NCBI RefSeq assembly: GCF_030265065.1
Contig: NC_080395.1
Span: forward strand, 4,290,001 to 4,354,000
DNA length: 64,000 bases
From: Corythoichthys intestinalis
Lineage: Eukaryota; Chordata; Actinopteri; Syngnathiformes; Syngnathidae
Reading direction: 5' to 3'
Numbering within the stretch: position 1 is the stretch's first letter; every line of letters starts with the position of its first letter. Under the pieces are notes generated by a model, which was given only the letters and a program-made list of their open reading frames with translations, searched no databases and was not told the origin of the DNA. Positions 47,835 to 59,602 of this stretch are shown piece after piece. The translations under genes were made by a program, and so were the position numbers.

Positions 47835-48088
47835 CTTTTCGCTGCCTCGTCTCTCCCCCGCTGCTGCAATAGTGAGAACAATTGAAACGTTTCCAGTGTA
47901 TTAATTCAAGTTTTTTTTAATTGTTCGATGATTTTTAAAGGCAATTATTTTAAGTTAGGTTTTTAATGTTCTCATTCAAAACAACATTTTAAACAAAGAA
48001 GTGAAAATGATCAAATTTAAAAAAATTGATGTCAAAATGAGCGAAACTATTTCAAGTGTACTCATGACATTTTCTTTTAAATTTGTGA

Positions 48089-48713
48089 AAAACCTAAGTT
48101 AACCCTTTTAAGGGTACTTATTGAACTCATTGGCTGCCATTGAGGGTGCTTAAAGTCCAATCCTTTTGGACAGCCCCTCCCAGTACAAATGGATGAAAAC
48201 AACTGCCAGCAGTTTAGTAGGAACGTCATAGACCTTCCCCTCGTCACTGCAAAGAACCCGACGACGATCTCCTCAAATTCTGTGAGCGAGACTGCTTTGC
48301 CCCTAGCACCGACACCTGGTTCTCTTGCAATCATCGGAGCGTACCTGAGACCGAACTAAATCCGTAGGAGACCAAATGGACTCAACGTCTTCAAATAATG
48401 AACATTTGGAACGACTCTCCCTTGTTGACGCAAAGAACCAAACGTTGTTCTTATTCCCATTTAAATCTGAAGAAAGACACAAACAATCGGTGTTGAACAT
48501 GAACTTACATTCTGATAAGCAACATTGTTTAGATCTTACTTGACAGTCTTCAGGCTATAGCTGGGATCCTCTTCGATCCTCAATAAGACCCTCTTTTCTT
48601 TTTCCTCTATTCGATTGTTGATGAGAAATAACTTTTGAAGATGGGAGGGGTTTAACTTGAAAGCCTCGGCCAAAGACACACATCCTTTAATGGTGATCTC
48701 GCATTTGGACAGA
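48089..48713 (-). pseudogene. Fragment D: orphan last LRR exon and gene 3' end
   Basis: LRR exon 48713-48540 (174 nt, acceptor tttgttgcag-like, donor CAA|GTAAGA) encodes LSKCEITIKGCVSLAEAFKL and LQKLFLINNRIEEKEKRVLL. A terminal exon at 48466-48451 adds FKWE and TAA, followed by the conserved 3' UTR block to 48089. Homology breaks near 48830; no PYD, NACHT or other LRR exon lies upstream. It is a duplicated gene tail, probably not expressed, though every splice signal is intact. Confidence 0.75.
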
Positions 48714-48829
48714 CTGCAACAAATGAATTCATCGCCTGAAGTCAAGAAGGGAACCTGCTAAAAGTGATGAAGGTTCTGCTGAAAGTAACATTGTTTCTTG
48801 CTTTTTATTGACTAATCCAGCACGGTAGG

Positions 48830-50892
48830 TGAGCGCGCTGAGCACTAAGCCAAAAGCCCAAGCTAGCTGCTTTAGCAGCCAGACTATCTATGACGACATA
48901 CTATCAAAATTACAGTAATTTAAAACACGGGTAGCAACGAGGCAAGCAAAAGCTGAGCTGCGGTCGCGTGACAACAGTGAAGGGGGCAGAGAACTGTCAC
49001 TATATGGAGGCTTCATGGCAGCGATATTTACCTCATATGTGCACAGAAAAAAAGAATATTTAGTATGATCACCATAATACTGATTTGCAATGAAACCGTA
49101 TTTTCATGTCAATTTTTTCCGAGTGTTTTATTTTTTTTTCGAGTCAGAGCGTGTCGAGTGTTGGTTGGTTTGACAAATTATGTCAATCCGTCCATCATGT
49201 GCTACTCAAGCGCCCAAAAACAATGCACACGGACACGGGAGATGTCGCAATATGTCTACCTTTTTTTTAACAGACTAATAAGAGTAGATAGGCGACATCG
49301 TAAAGAGCAAACAATTATTTCTCGTCAGCATTTGACGATCTGAGATGCGGGGACGACAGGGGAGCTGACCGGATTATTTTATTTATTAATACCAGTGCAA
49401 AAATTCAATACGATCATCTTAATACTGATGTGCAATTAAACTGTCAAATATAAAAATATAGTATTGTTTTTATTTCAGAGCAGCACATTTGACAACTAGC
49501 TATTTACACTTATAGTTTTAACAATAGTGACCAAAAATAATAGTGATGAGCATAAAAACAAAAATACAACAGAGCGAGAGGTAAATATGATGTGTTGGTC
49601 GTTCCATATTTAGAAAATAAACTTTCGATTTATTTTTATTTTCGTGACAGCAAGCATGCTGCGTTGGCTGGTAGCAGCAGCATTGTATATGTGATCAAGA
49701 ACATGCTAAAGAAAGTCTGTGCGCCCCCGACCCCCACTACCCCACAAAAGGAAAATGTTTGACCGTGTCCTAAATCGAAATGCAAGTGTAGTAACTACAA
49801 AAATATGTAATCATATTATGATAAATTGTGGGTTCACAATTAACAAAATTCACCCTTAGGTTCATTTTGTTATTAATTGTATAATTAAAAGGAAAAAGTA
49901 AGTGGAACTTTTGACACCGGAAATGCTGCTGTCTGGCCTCGTCTTAGATGTGGACTTCCGCCCATATTTCAGACTGAATTTGGACAGCACGTGAGCAACA
50001 TCGTGTCCTCGTTCCTCATGCACTTTTGTCTGTTCCACAGGTCAGTATTCACCAATGTTGACTAATTTTGAGTCAAATGTAATTTTGTTGTATTGATTGT
50101 ATGTTAAGAGCAAGTATGATGGTCATTTAAGAAGTTTAATTGACAAAAGAAAGTGAAAAGAAACTGCGTTCTCATGGCGAAGTGGTAGCAACGGCTATTT
50201 TGCCCTCTGCTGTAGAATTGTAGATTGCGATGTCGATTGCGTCATACAAAACTTGTAGTCACTACTCTCCCCCCTTTGTTTAATAAATGTATATAGCGGA
50301 CATGTTGTTTAGTAAAGGTATTTAGCGAACTTTCTGTACATTATCTGTGTTGTTCAAGAACGTGTAAAATGATTATTTGTTGATGTGAAAAGAAAAGAGT
50401 TGACAATGAAACCGTTATATTCGTCCGCGCGCGTCCCCTTGTGGCGAAAGTATGTTGTACAGCTGAAAAGGACAACAAATGTCAGTTGTATCCATCACAG
50501 TAAAGCAAGACTGTTATTGGTTGGAAGAATATGTATTCTTGTAAATGCAAATATTATTTTGAATAGATTTTCGTTTTATTGAGCATGAAGACATTCAATT
50601 TAAGCGGATGTGAATGTGATGTTTGAGTCATTATGTGGAAATTAAAAAGACTGAATTTGGACAGCACGTGAGCAACATCGTGTCGTCGTTCCTCATGCAC
50701 TTTTGTCTGTTCCACAGACTATTGTATTTGTTGTCTGGTACCATTTTTGGGACCCGTAACACAAGCACGAGCCATGACTTTGAGCCCATAGAACTAGGAC
50801 AGACGACGCGGAAGTTGTCCCTCGCTTTTGCAGCAGCAGGAGGGAGACGAGGCTGTCTGTGAAAGCAGACTGATATCGCCTGTCACTCATTT
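48830..50892. other. Unassigned region with a 70-bp direct repeat
   Basis: No gene recognised. A block starting agactgaatttggacagcac occurs at 49972-50041 and 50649-50718 with one or two differences, each ending in ctgttccacag like a splice acceptor. Confidence 0.4.
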
Positions 50893-51153
50893 CTGAAACT
50901 ACGACGAGTGGTCAGTGTGCAAGAGAGGGAGGGACCAAGCAATGTCACTTCCCGTTCAGTTATACTGCGAAGCGGTCTTTGGTGATTCGTTCGGCAACGT
51001 CACTTCCCGTTCACTAACCGAACGATTCATTTGGGCGGGGAGGGAGATGAGGGGGGCGAACGATTCGTTGAACGATTTGTTTGAACGAATCTTTCTACTG
51101 AACGAACCGGAATGGATTCGTTTACTCAAGTGAACGACAGATCCCGTCACTAA
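50893..51153 (-). mobile_element. MITE arm, right
   Basis: Inverted counterpart of 47561-47834, ending atcccgtcactaat. Confidence 0.6.
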
Positions 51154-51489
51154 TACTCAAATACTGCTTATCATTTCTTTTTAAAAGTCATATCAGAGTC
51201 GTGTTACTTGGCATTGTAATTCTTCTCATTGTATTGGAGACTCGACCTCCTGATTTTCCTGCAGTTCAATCAAGTCAACAAAATGTAACGTTTCCAGTGT
51301 ATTGATTTAAGTTCTTTTTTCATTGTAACATGATTTTTTAAAACCTTTATTTCAAGTTGGGGTTTTATTGTTCTTGTACAAAACAACATATTGCACAAAG
51401 AAGTGAAAATGATCTAATTTAAAACAACTTTCAAAATGAGCAAAACTTTCAAGTGTACAGATGACATTTTCTTTTAAATTTGTGAAAAA

Positions 51490-51800
51490 ACATAAGTTAA
51501 CCCTTTAAAGGGTACTTATTGAACTCACTGGCTGCCATTGATGATGCTCTAGAGTCCAATCCATTTGGACAGCCCCTTCCAATACAAATGGATGAATACA
51601 ACTGCCAGCAGTTTGGTGGGAACGTCGTAGACCTTCCCCTTGAACTCCACCTCCATGTGGCTGCAAAGAACCCGACGACGACTTCCTCGAATTCTGTGAG
51701 CGAGGCCGCTTTGCCCGTAGTGCCGACACCCGGTCCTCTAGCAATTGCCAGAGAGTACGTGAGACCGAACTAAATCTGAAGGAGACCAAATGGACTCGAC
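51490..51800 (-). other. Gene C 3' region, distal block
   Basis: Conserved gene 3' end as in A, B and D. It is separated from gene C's stop codon by a 1.37-kb hAT insertion. A 94-codon frame (51789-51505) is open but not joined to the gene's frame. Confidence 0.55.
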
Positions 51801-51802
51801 GT

Positions 51803-53175
51803 TAGGCCTGTCGCAATAACAAATTTTAGTGTGCGATAATTATTCTCATAAATTATTGCGATATGCGATATTATTGCGCCCCCCCCCCCAATTTTTTTTA
51901 ACCAATTTACAATAACACAGTGCGAATACAGTATATATTAATAGATCAAGTACACCCATTTAAACACAATTAATATTTACTCTTAAATTCAAATATACTT
52001 TTTAAGAAATCACAACTAAAAACAATAGACCCTGCCTCTTAAGTAAAAAACAACAATATTGATACCGCACAGAAACACAGAATAAATAAAATGTGTTTAA
52101 TTAAAAAAAATTGCACTTAATAACTTAAGCATTTAATACGAATTTTGATATGGGGGACACGAATTTTGAGCCGATTCAATACATTTAATACTCTGTAAAA
52201 AAAAAAAAAAATTGTATTTTTTTTTTTTTTTTTTTTTTTTGCTAATGAGCAAAAATTAAATTGCCGTCATATAAACATGCATTTTAGTGCATAATATTTA
52301 CGTGCTTACTTCTTACTGATATGAAAAAAAATTGTATAAAAGTGCTGAGAACAATCTTTACTGTTTGTAAAGTGAGGCAGGGCACACCGTTGATTTCTAC
52401 AGCTCTCTTAGCAGCTAGGTTTACTACATGAGCAAGACATCCTATTTATGGTCCGAATCCATCTGTGTCACGTACTGAATTAACAATATTTGCAACATTA
52501 TCTATAGTCACTGGTATGGATTGATTTGGCCTTCTTAACCTCATGTGACAAATGACAGTTTAGAATTCAGCGATGTAGTATATGGACTACACGTCCCATA
52601 ATCACTCTGGGCTCACGTAGCCAATGGCATGGAACGTAGCACATCTAGTTTGCCATTTCATGATATCTAGTGTGTGCGCGCAAGCATATGACGGCTTTCA
52701 TAAACAGGACGAGTTTGAAGCACAGCGCTCTTAATTTCATTCAGCTGTTCGTTGTCAAAGTGAGGTTATTCGTAGCAGCCAAATCGGTAACAATGTTTTG
52801 GCGGACTTCGTTGTAAATATCCAGCGTTGTGCCGAAAAATAGCCGCCCCGCGTGAAATGTCACTCCTGACGGGAGCGCCCACACGTCAACAACACCGGCG
52901 CGCCATAGATGGTCCACAGTCACTCCGGGGCACTGACGCGGCCGGTATACGTTGAACAATAGGATATAATGGGAACGATTGGCTCTGGCACTAGTTTTTG
53001 CCGGACCTGGAACGAAGATGCATTTTGCGCAGTTGGTAACGAACTTTTAACAGCACGTCTGCCGCACGCGCGCACACACGTGCACGTGAGGCGATAAATC
53101 GCAGCGGGAAAATTACCGCCTTCATTTTTATATATCGCGCGATAAATGGAATTATTGCATATTGCGACAGGCTTA
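51803..53175 (-). mobile_element. hAT element in gene C 3' UTR
   Basis: Ends taggcctgtcgcaata and the mirror of taagcctgtcgcaata, with a perfect 8-bp duplication ctcgacgt (51795-51802, 53176-53183). On the minus strand near 52560-52380 it reads PVTIDNVANIVNSV, GCLAHVVNLAAKRA, a hAT (ZBED-type) transposase core, broken by at least one stop. A Harbinger-family piece is nested at about 52930-53035. Confidence 0.85.
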
Positions 53176-53245
53176 CTCGACGTCTTCTAATAATGAACAT
53201 TTGGAATGACTCGCCCTTCCTGACGCCAAGGACCAAACGTTGTTC

Positions 53246-53264
53246 TTAGACCCACAGGTTAAAT
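53246..53264 (-). CDS. Gene C terminal coding exon
   Basis: Acceptor gtctttcttcag. Completes a lysine and adds FNLWV and TAA. In gene B the homologous frame would run much further. Confidence 0.55.
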
Positions 53265-56200
53265 CTGAAGAAAGACACAAACAATAGATATTGAACATGC
53301 ATTTACTCTCTGATAAGCAACATTGTTTAGATCTTACTTGACAGTCTTCAGGCTATAGCTGGGATCCTCCTTGATCTCCAATAAAACCCTATTTTGTTTT
53401 TCCTCTATTTGGTTGTTGCTGAGATTCAACTCTTGAAGATGGGAGGGGTTTAACTTGAGAGCCTCAGCCAATGAAACACATCCTTTACTGGTGATCCCAC
53501 AGTAGGACAGCCTGCAACAAATGAGATGATTCCCTTTAGTCAAGAAGGGAACCTGCTTAAAGTGATAAAGGTTCTGCTGAAAGTAGGGGTGCACGATATC
53601 CATTTTTTGAAACCGATATCGATAACTTCCTGCTCCTCAAGGCCGATATGATATCCGATAATCTATATATTTAATTTTTCAATGTATATTCACCTGAGAT
53701 TTTGAACAAATGTAGGTCAAAAATACTCGTGGCTGATTGAGCATAGATTTGCCTTTGATCAATCAATCAGTCAATATCATTGACGATGTGTTTCCCGGAA
53801 CAATGAGCACCGATCCTTAACAAACATAAACCCAACAGGTATTGTGCTTTGTCCGCAGATAAAACATTTGGTGCAACAGGAGAGGAGACTTCTTTCGTCT
53901 TGGTCCATGAAACAACTTTCTTCATCTGGCAGTTACATATCAATAACTAAAAGGCCTCTCAAGAACTTGCAAGAAAATGCAAACATTTGCGAATTGCCAT
54001 AGTAAGGTTTATCACTCAGTGAAGGAAAAATACTGGATATACTGGTACACTGGCAAAACAGGAGTGGAAACCAACGCACACATCCCAATCCGACAATGCC
54101 AAAAATATTATGAATAGGTCCGATAACATATATTGTTATCGGATTTATTGGGATGACGTCATAATTCCTATTATCGAACCAATAATGATCGGACCGATAA
54201 TTATCGTGCCTGCCTTTTCCTTGACTGATACAGGGTTGATGCGGGTCATTAAAAAGCATTAAGTCATTAAATGGATTTTGTGAAAATTGGGGCTTTAAAA
54301 ATGATTAAATGTTTCAAAGCATTTCGAACTATGTAAACTTGACAGGATTTTTTTTTTAACATAACTGATTAGAGTTGCTGCTAACGGCATCACTGATTCT
54401 TTTGATTAGTTGACCGGGTTCATTGAAGATTATGAATTGAAGGACCCCCTTACTTGAGGATTTTTAAGATGCAATGTGGGCTGGCCAGTCCTTTCGAGAG
54501 GATCTCAACCCCTTCGTCTGACAGATCGTTCCTGGTCAGGTCCAGCTCTTGAAGATGGGAGGGGGTTACCGTCAGTGCCTCAGCCAATGAAACACATCCT
54601 TTACTGGTGATCTCGCACTGCTCCAGACTGCAACAAATGAGATAATTGCCTGAAGTCGAGAAGGGAACCTGCTTAAAGTGATGAAGGTTCTGCTGGAAGT
54701 AACATCGTTTCTGCCTTTACTAATGCAGGGTTGATGCGGGTTATTAAAAAGCATTAAAAGTATGAATGGATTTTGTATAAATTCAAGCCTTAAAATGCAT
54801 TAAACTAAATGTTTGAGGCATTAAAAATAATGTAAACTTGACGGGAATTTATTATTTTATTTATTATATAATTTTTTAGAGTTGCTGCTAACAGCAGCAG
54901 TGATTCTTTTGATTAGTTGACCGGATTCAGGGAAGATTACGAACTGAGGGACCTCCTTACTTGAGGATTTTTAAGATGGAGTGTGGGCTGGCCAGTCCTT
55001 TCGAGAGGATCTCAACCCCTTCATCCGACAGATTGTTCCGGGTCAGGTCCAGCTCTTGAAGATGGGAGGGGGTTACCTTGAGTGCCTCGGCCAATGAAAC
55101 ACATCCTTTATGGGTGATCCCACATTTGGACAGGCTGCAACAAATGAGAAAATTGCCTGAAATCAAGAAGGGAACCTGTTTAAAGTGATGAAGGTTCTGC
55201 TGAAAGTAACATTGTGTCTTCCTTTCCCTTGACTAATACAGGTTTGATGAGGGTCATTAAAAAGCATTAAAACTGTTTTTTGTGAAAATTCAGGCCTTAA
55301 AAAGCGTAAATGGTGTGATACTTGTATAGCGCTTTTCCACTTTTTAAGGCTCTCAAAGCGCTTTACACTACATCGCCATCCACCTACTGGTGACGCAGCA
55401 CCAGGAGCAATTTGGGGTTCAGTATCTTGCTCAAGGATACTTAGGCGAGTTCATCAGGTGAGAGAACTGAACCCACATGCTCTGGGTTGGGGGACAACTA
55501 CTCTAATACTGAGCCACGCCACACCCTAAAAGATTAAAATTTAGGGAAACTTGACTGTTAAAAAAAACGTCTTTTTTTTTTACATAATTTATGAGAGTTG
55601 CTGGTAATAGCAGCAGTGATTCCATTGAATAGTCAACGGAATCCATGGACGATTATGAACTGTTAGAGCTCCTTACTTGAGAACTTTTAAGATGCAATTT
55701 GGGCTGGCCAGTCCTTTCGAGAGGATCTCGACACCCTTGTCCGACAGATCGTTGTATTTCAGGTCCAGTTCTTGAAGATGGGAGGAGGTTACCTTCAGTG
55801 CCTCGGCCAATGAAACACATCCTTTACTGGTGATCCCGCACTTGTACAGCCTGTAACAAACAAGATAATTGCCTTAAGTCCTGAATGGAACATTGGTTAA
55901 AGTGATGTAGGTTCTGCTGAAAGTAACACCGTGTCTGCCTTTTCTTTGACTAATCCAGGGTTGATGCGGGTCATTAAAAGGCATAAAACTTATTAACTGT
56001 TTTGTGAAAATTCAGGCCTTAAAAATAATTCAACTACATGTTTGAGGCATTAAAAATTACGTAAACTTGACGGGATTTTTTTTTTGTTTTCCATAATTTA
56101 TTCGAGTTGCTGCTAACAGCAGCAGTGATTCTTTTGATTAGTTGACTGGATTCATGGAAGATTACGAAATGAAGGACCTCCTTACTTGAGGATTTTTAAG

Positions 56201-59058
56201 ATGCAGTGTGGGCTGGCCAGTCCTTTCGAAAGGATCTCGACCCCCTTGTCCAACAGATCGTTGTAGCTCAGGTCCAGCTCTTCAAGATGGGCGGGGGTTA
56301 CCTTCAGTGCCTCAGCCAATGAAAAACATCCTTTGTGGGTGATCCCGCTGTTGAAAAGACTGCAACAAATGAGATAATTGCCTCAAGTCCAGAATGGAAC
56401 ATTGGTTAAAGTGATGAAGGTTCTGCTGGAAGTAACATTGTGTCTGCCTTTTCCTTGACTAAGGCAGTGTTGATGCGGGTCATTAAAAAGCATTAATGGA
56501 TTCTGTGAAAATTCAGGCCTTAAAATGCATTAAACTAAATGTTTGAGGCATTAAAAATAATGTAAACTTGACCGGAATTTATTGTTTTTTTCATTACATA
56601 CATTATTAGAGTTGCTGCTAACAGCAGTACTGATTCTTTTGATTAGTAGACCGGATTCATGGAAGATTACGAACTGAAGGACCTCCTTACTTTAGGATTT
56701 TTAAGATGCAGTGTGGGCTGGCCAGTCCTTTCGAGAGGATCTCGACCCCTTCATCCGACAGATCGTTCCACCTCAGCTCCAGCTCCTGAAGATGGGAGGG
56801 GGTTACCTTCAGTGCCTCAGCCAATGAAACACATCCCTTACTGGTGATCTTGCACTTTTCCAGACTGCAACAAATGAGATAATTGCCTGAAGTCGAGAAG
56901 GGAACCTGCTTAAAGTGATGAAGGTTCTGCTGAAAGTAACATTGTTGTGCTGTCCTCATAACACGTGACATGTGTTGCTCTACAGCCAGCGAACCAAAAA
57001 AATGAAACTCCCCAGAGACAAGGCGTACTTTTCTTGGGTTTATGGAGGTCTCAAATTGTTTGTTGGTAACTAAAATACAAATGAATACATTCAAAATGTA
57101 ATCCGATAATATCTTCCTACAGGTGAGTAGCTTTGCACAAACACAACAGAATGTCTCAGTGAAATCAATGGATAGAGAAAAAGTTGGCCTAAAACAAAAA
57201 ATACATTTTTCTTTCAAACTCAATATACAAACGAAAAACTTCCAAAGACAAAGGTTAGCCTAGGTTTAGCTGGCAGAGCAAGTTCGTCGATGTTACTTTT
57301 ATGCCTCACAGGCACTGTGAAACGTGCTTGAAAAGAGGAAAAAAGGTTGGTGTCAAAGATCGCTAATTGCGGCAGATGCTCTGGCCCTCGGTATAAATGC
57401 ACGTTTGCTGGAAAAGGAGGGGTCTCACTCCCAATGCTTTTCAGATGAAACCTTTGGACAACAATATTTATATTTTAACTAACGTATACAATTTTAACTA
57501 ACCTATTAACTTATTAATTCTTTATCATTTTAACACAAAGGCATGACAGTCGTGTCTGCCTTTTCCTTGACTAATACAGGGTTCATTCGGGTGATTCAAA
57601 AGCACTAAAAGTCATAAAATGGATTTTGTGAAAATTTAGGCCTTGAAAAGCTTTAAACTAAATGTTCGAGGAATGACAAATTATGTAAACTTGGCGGGAA
57701 AACATTTTTTTGAATGAAAATGAGGTAATTGCCTGAAGTCGGGAAAGGAACCTGGTTAAACTGATGAAGGTTCTACTCAAAGTAATATCGTGCCTGCCTT
57801 AGGGCCAAAATATACCGGCCGTGTTGACTGCGCACTACGCAGTATGTAAAAAATTGGCAAAATACACCGGCTGCCCACAGCTGTGGTCCGGCGAATTGGA
57901 GGTAGATTTCTAAGTGGAAGAGCTCCTTACGAGAGGACTTCTAAGTTACAGTGTGGGCTGGCCAGTCCTTTTGAGAGAATCTCCACCCCCTCGTCCGACA
58001 GATGGTTCAAGCCCAGATTCAGATGTCTCAGGTTGGATGGAGAACTGAGAACGGAAGCCAGCAGGTGACAGCTGCCTTTGTCCAGGCGACATCTACTTAG
58101 ACTGGAGAACACAGGAAGGAGGAAGTCGTGAGAGTGAGCCAAACCTAACTTCTGCTGACTTTAGTCCGCAGCCTTGAATAATAATAACAGATTTTATTTT
58201 AAGATACAAAACAAAACAACAAAAAATAAAGTTAGATTTTATTTCAAGATACAAAACAAAACAACAAAAAATAAAGAGCAGATTACAAAATCCAAAGACG
58301 TTATGCATTTTATTTTCACGTCACCAACATTACTTGTGCTTGATGGAGGCAGTGTTTGTTTTGGATGTCATCAAGAAGGACGTTCATCTCGTACGATGGG
58401 TGAATTGTAGTGTTTTTTTTTTTTTCAAGATTATAGATTGGATTTAACCCAAATTTTAACCCTTTTGAGATTTTTCAAGATTTTGCATCTCCTACTGTTT
58501 CAGGACTAACCTGTTACACTGACCCAGCTTTTTGTTTGAAATTAGAGTTAGGCAACAATTAATGTGTTCATCTCAAGTAATAGCATGAAGTCTTTGCAAT
58601 GAATCACACTGTCATCATCACTTCAAAAGTAGCAATAGACGTGGTTATATAGTTATCTTTCCACTCGTCCAAACAGCCACGAGTCAACTTCGCCATCAGT
58701 GCTAACCTTTTCCGGTTTCTTAACTTACTCACTCACAGACATTTTTGAGAAACCATCGTTTTTTGTTCATTTACGATTATTTTGGCTGATCTGTCAACCA
58801 CTACAGAATATTGTTTCATGGCTACAAAAACTTGAAAAAGAACAAGTCAATTCCAATGTTTCATAAGTAAAAGAAGTTTTTCTACACTTTTCCATTCTTC
58901 AGTTATGAGCAGTGCTGTTAATCTTACTGAAAAAAAGTAATTAATTATAGTTACAAATTACTTCTCCCAAAAAGTAATTGCGTTAGTAACTCAATTACCT
59001 GAATGTAAGAGTAATTAGTTACTTGGCAAAGTAATTGGTGATAATTACTTTTTTTTTT

Positions 59059-59089
<31 letters not shown>

Positions 59090-59561
59090 AAACATTGGCC
59101 ACACTATGTGAAGTTTTTTGTGAAGGTTTTTGGTACAATTGGCCCGAGCCCAATTCTTTACCCTAATTTACCCTTTACCCTGAATCAACTGTTAAAAGTT
59201 GTTAAAATTGCTCCCATTATTGCATTTGTTCCCTTCTCTCTACTTTCGACATATGAAAGTTTTAAAACTGTTTCATCATTTAAAGATAGATTCAAGTCAA
59301 GATTTTGCTGATTTAGAAGTATTTTAGATAAAAAGTTACTTAGGTTCGCTAGGAAGGTTCTCTACAACAGAGCCGTCCTAAAAAGTCTACTGCTTTAAAA
59401 TGGCGGCTGTCTACTAACGCATTTAGTGCCATGCAGTGTTGTTAATTTTACTTTAAAAAAGTAATTAATTACAGTTACAAATTACTTCTCCCAAAAAGTA
59501 ATTGCGTTAGTAACTCAGTTACCTGAATGTAAGAGTAATTAGTTACTTGGCAAAGTAACTA

Positions 59562-59602
<41 letters not shown>

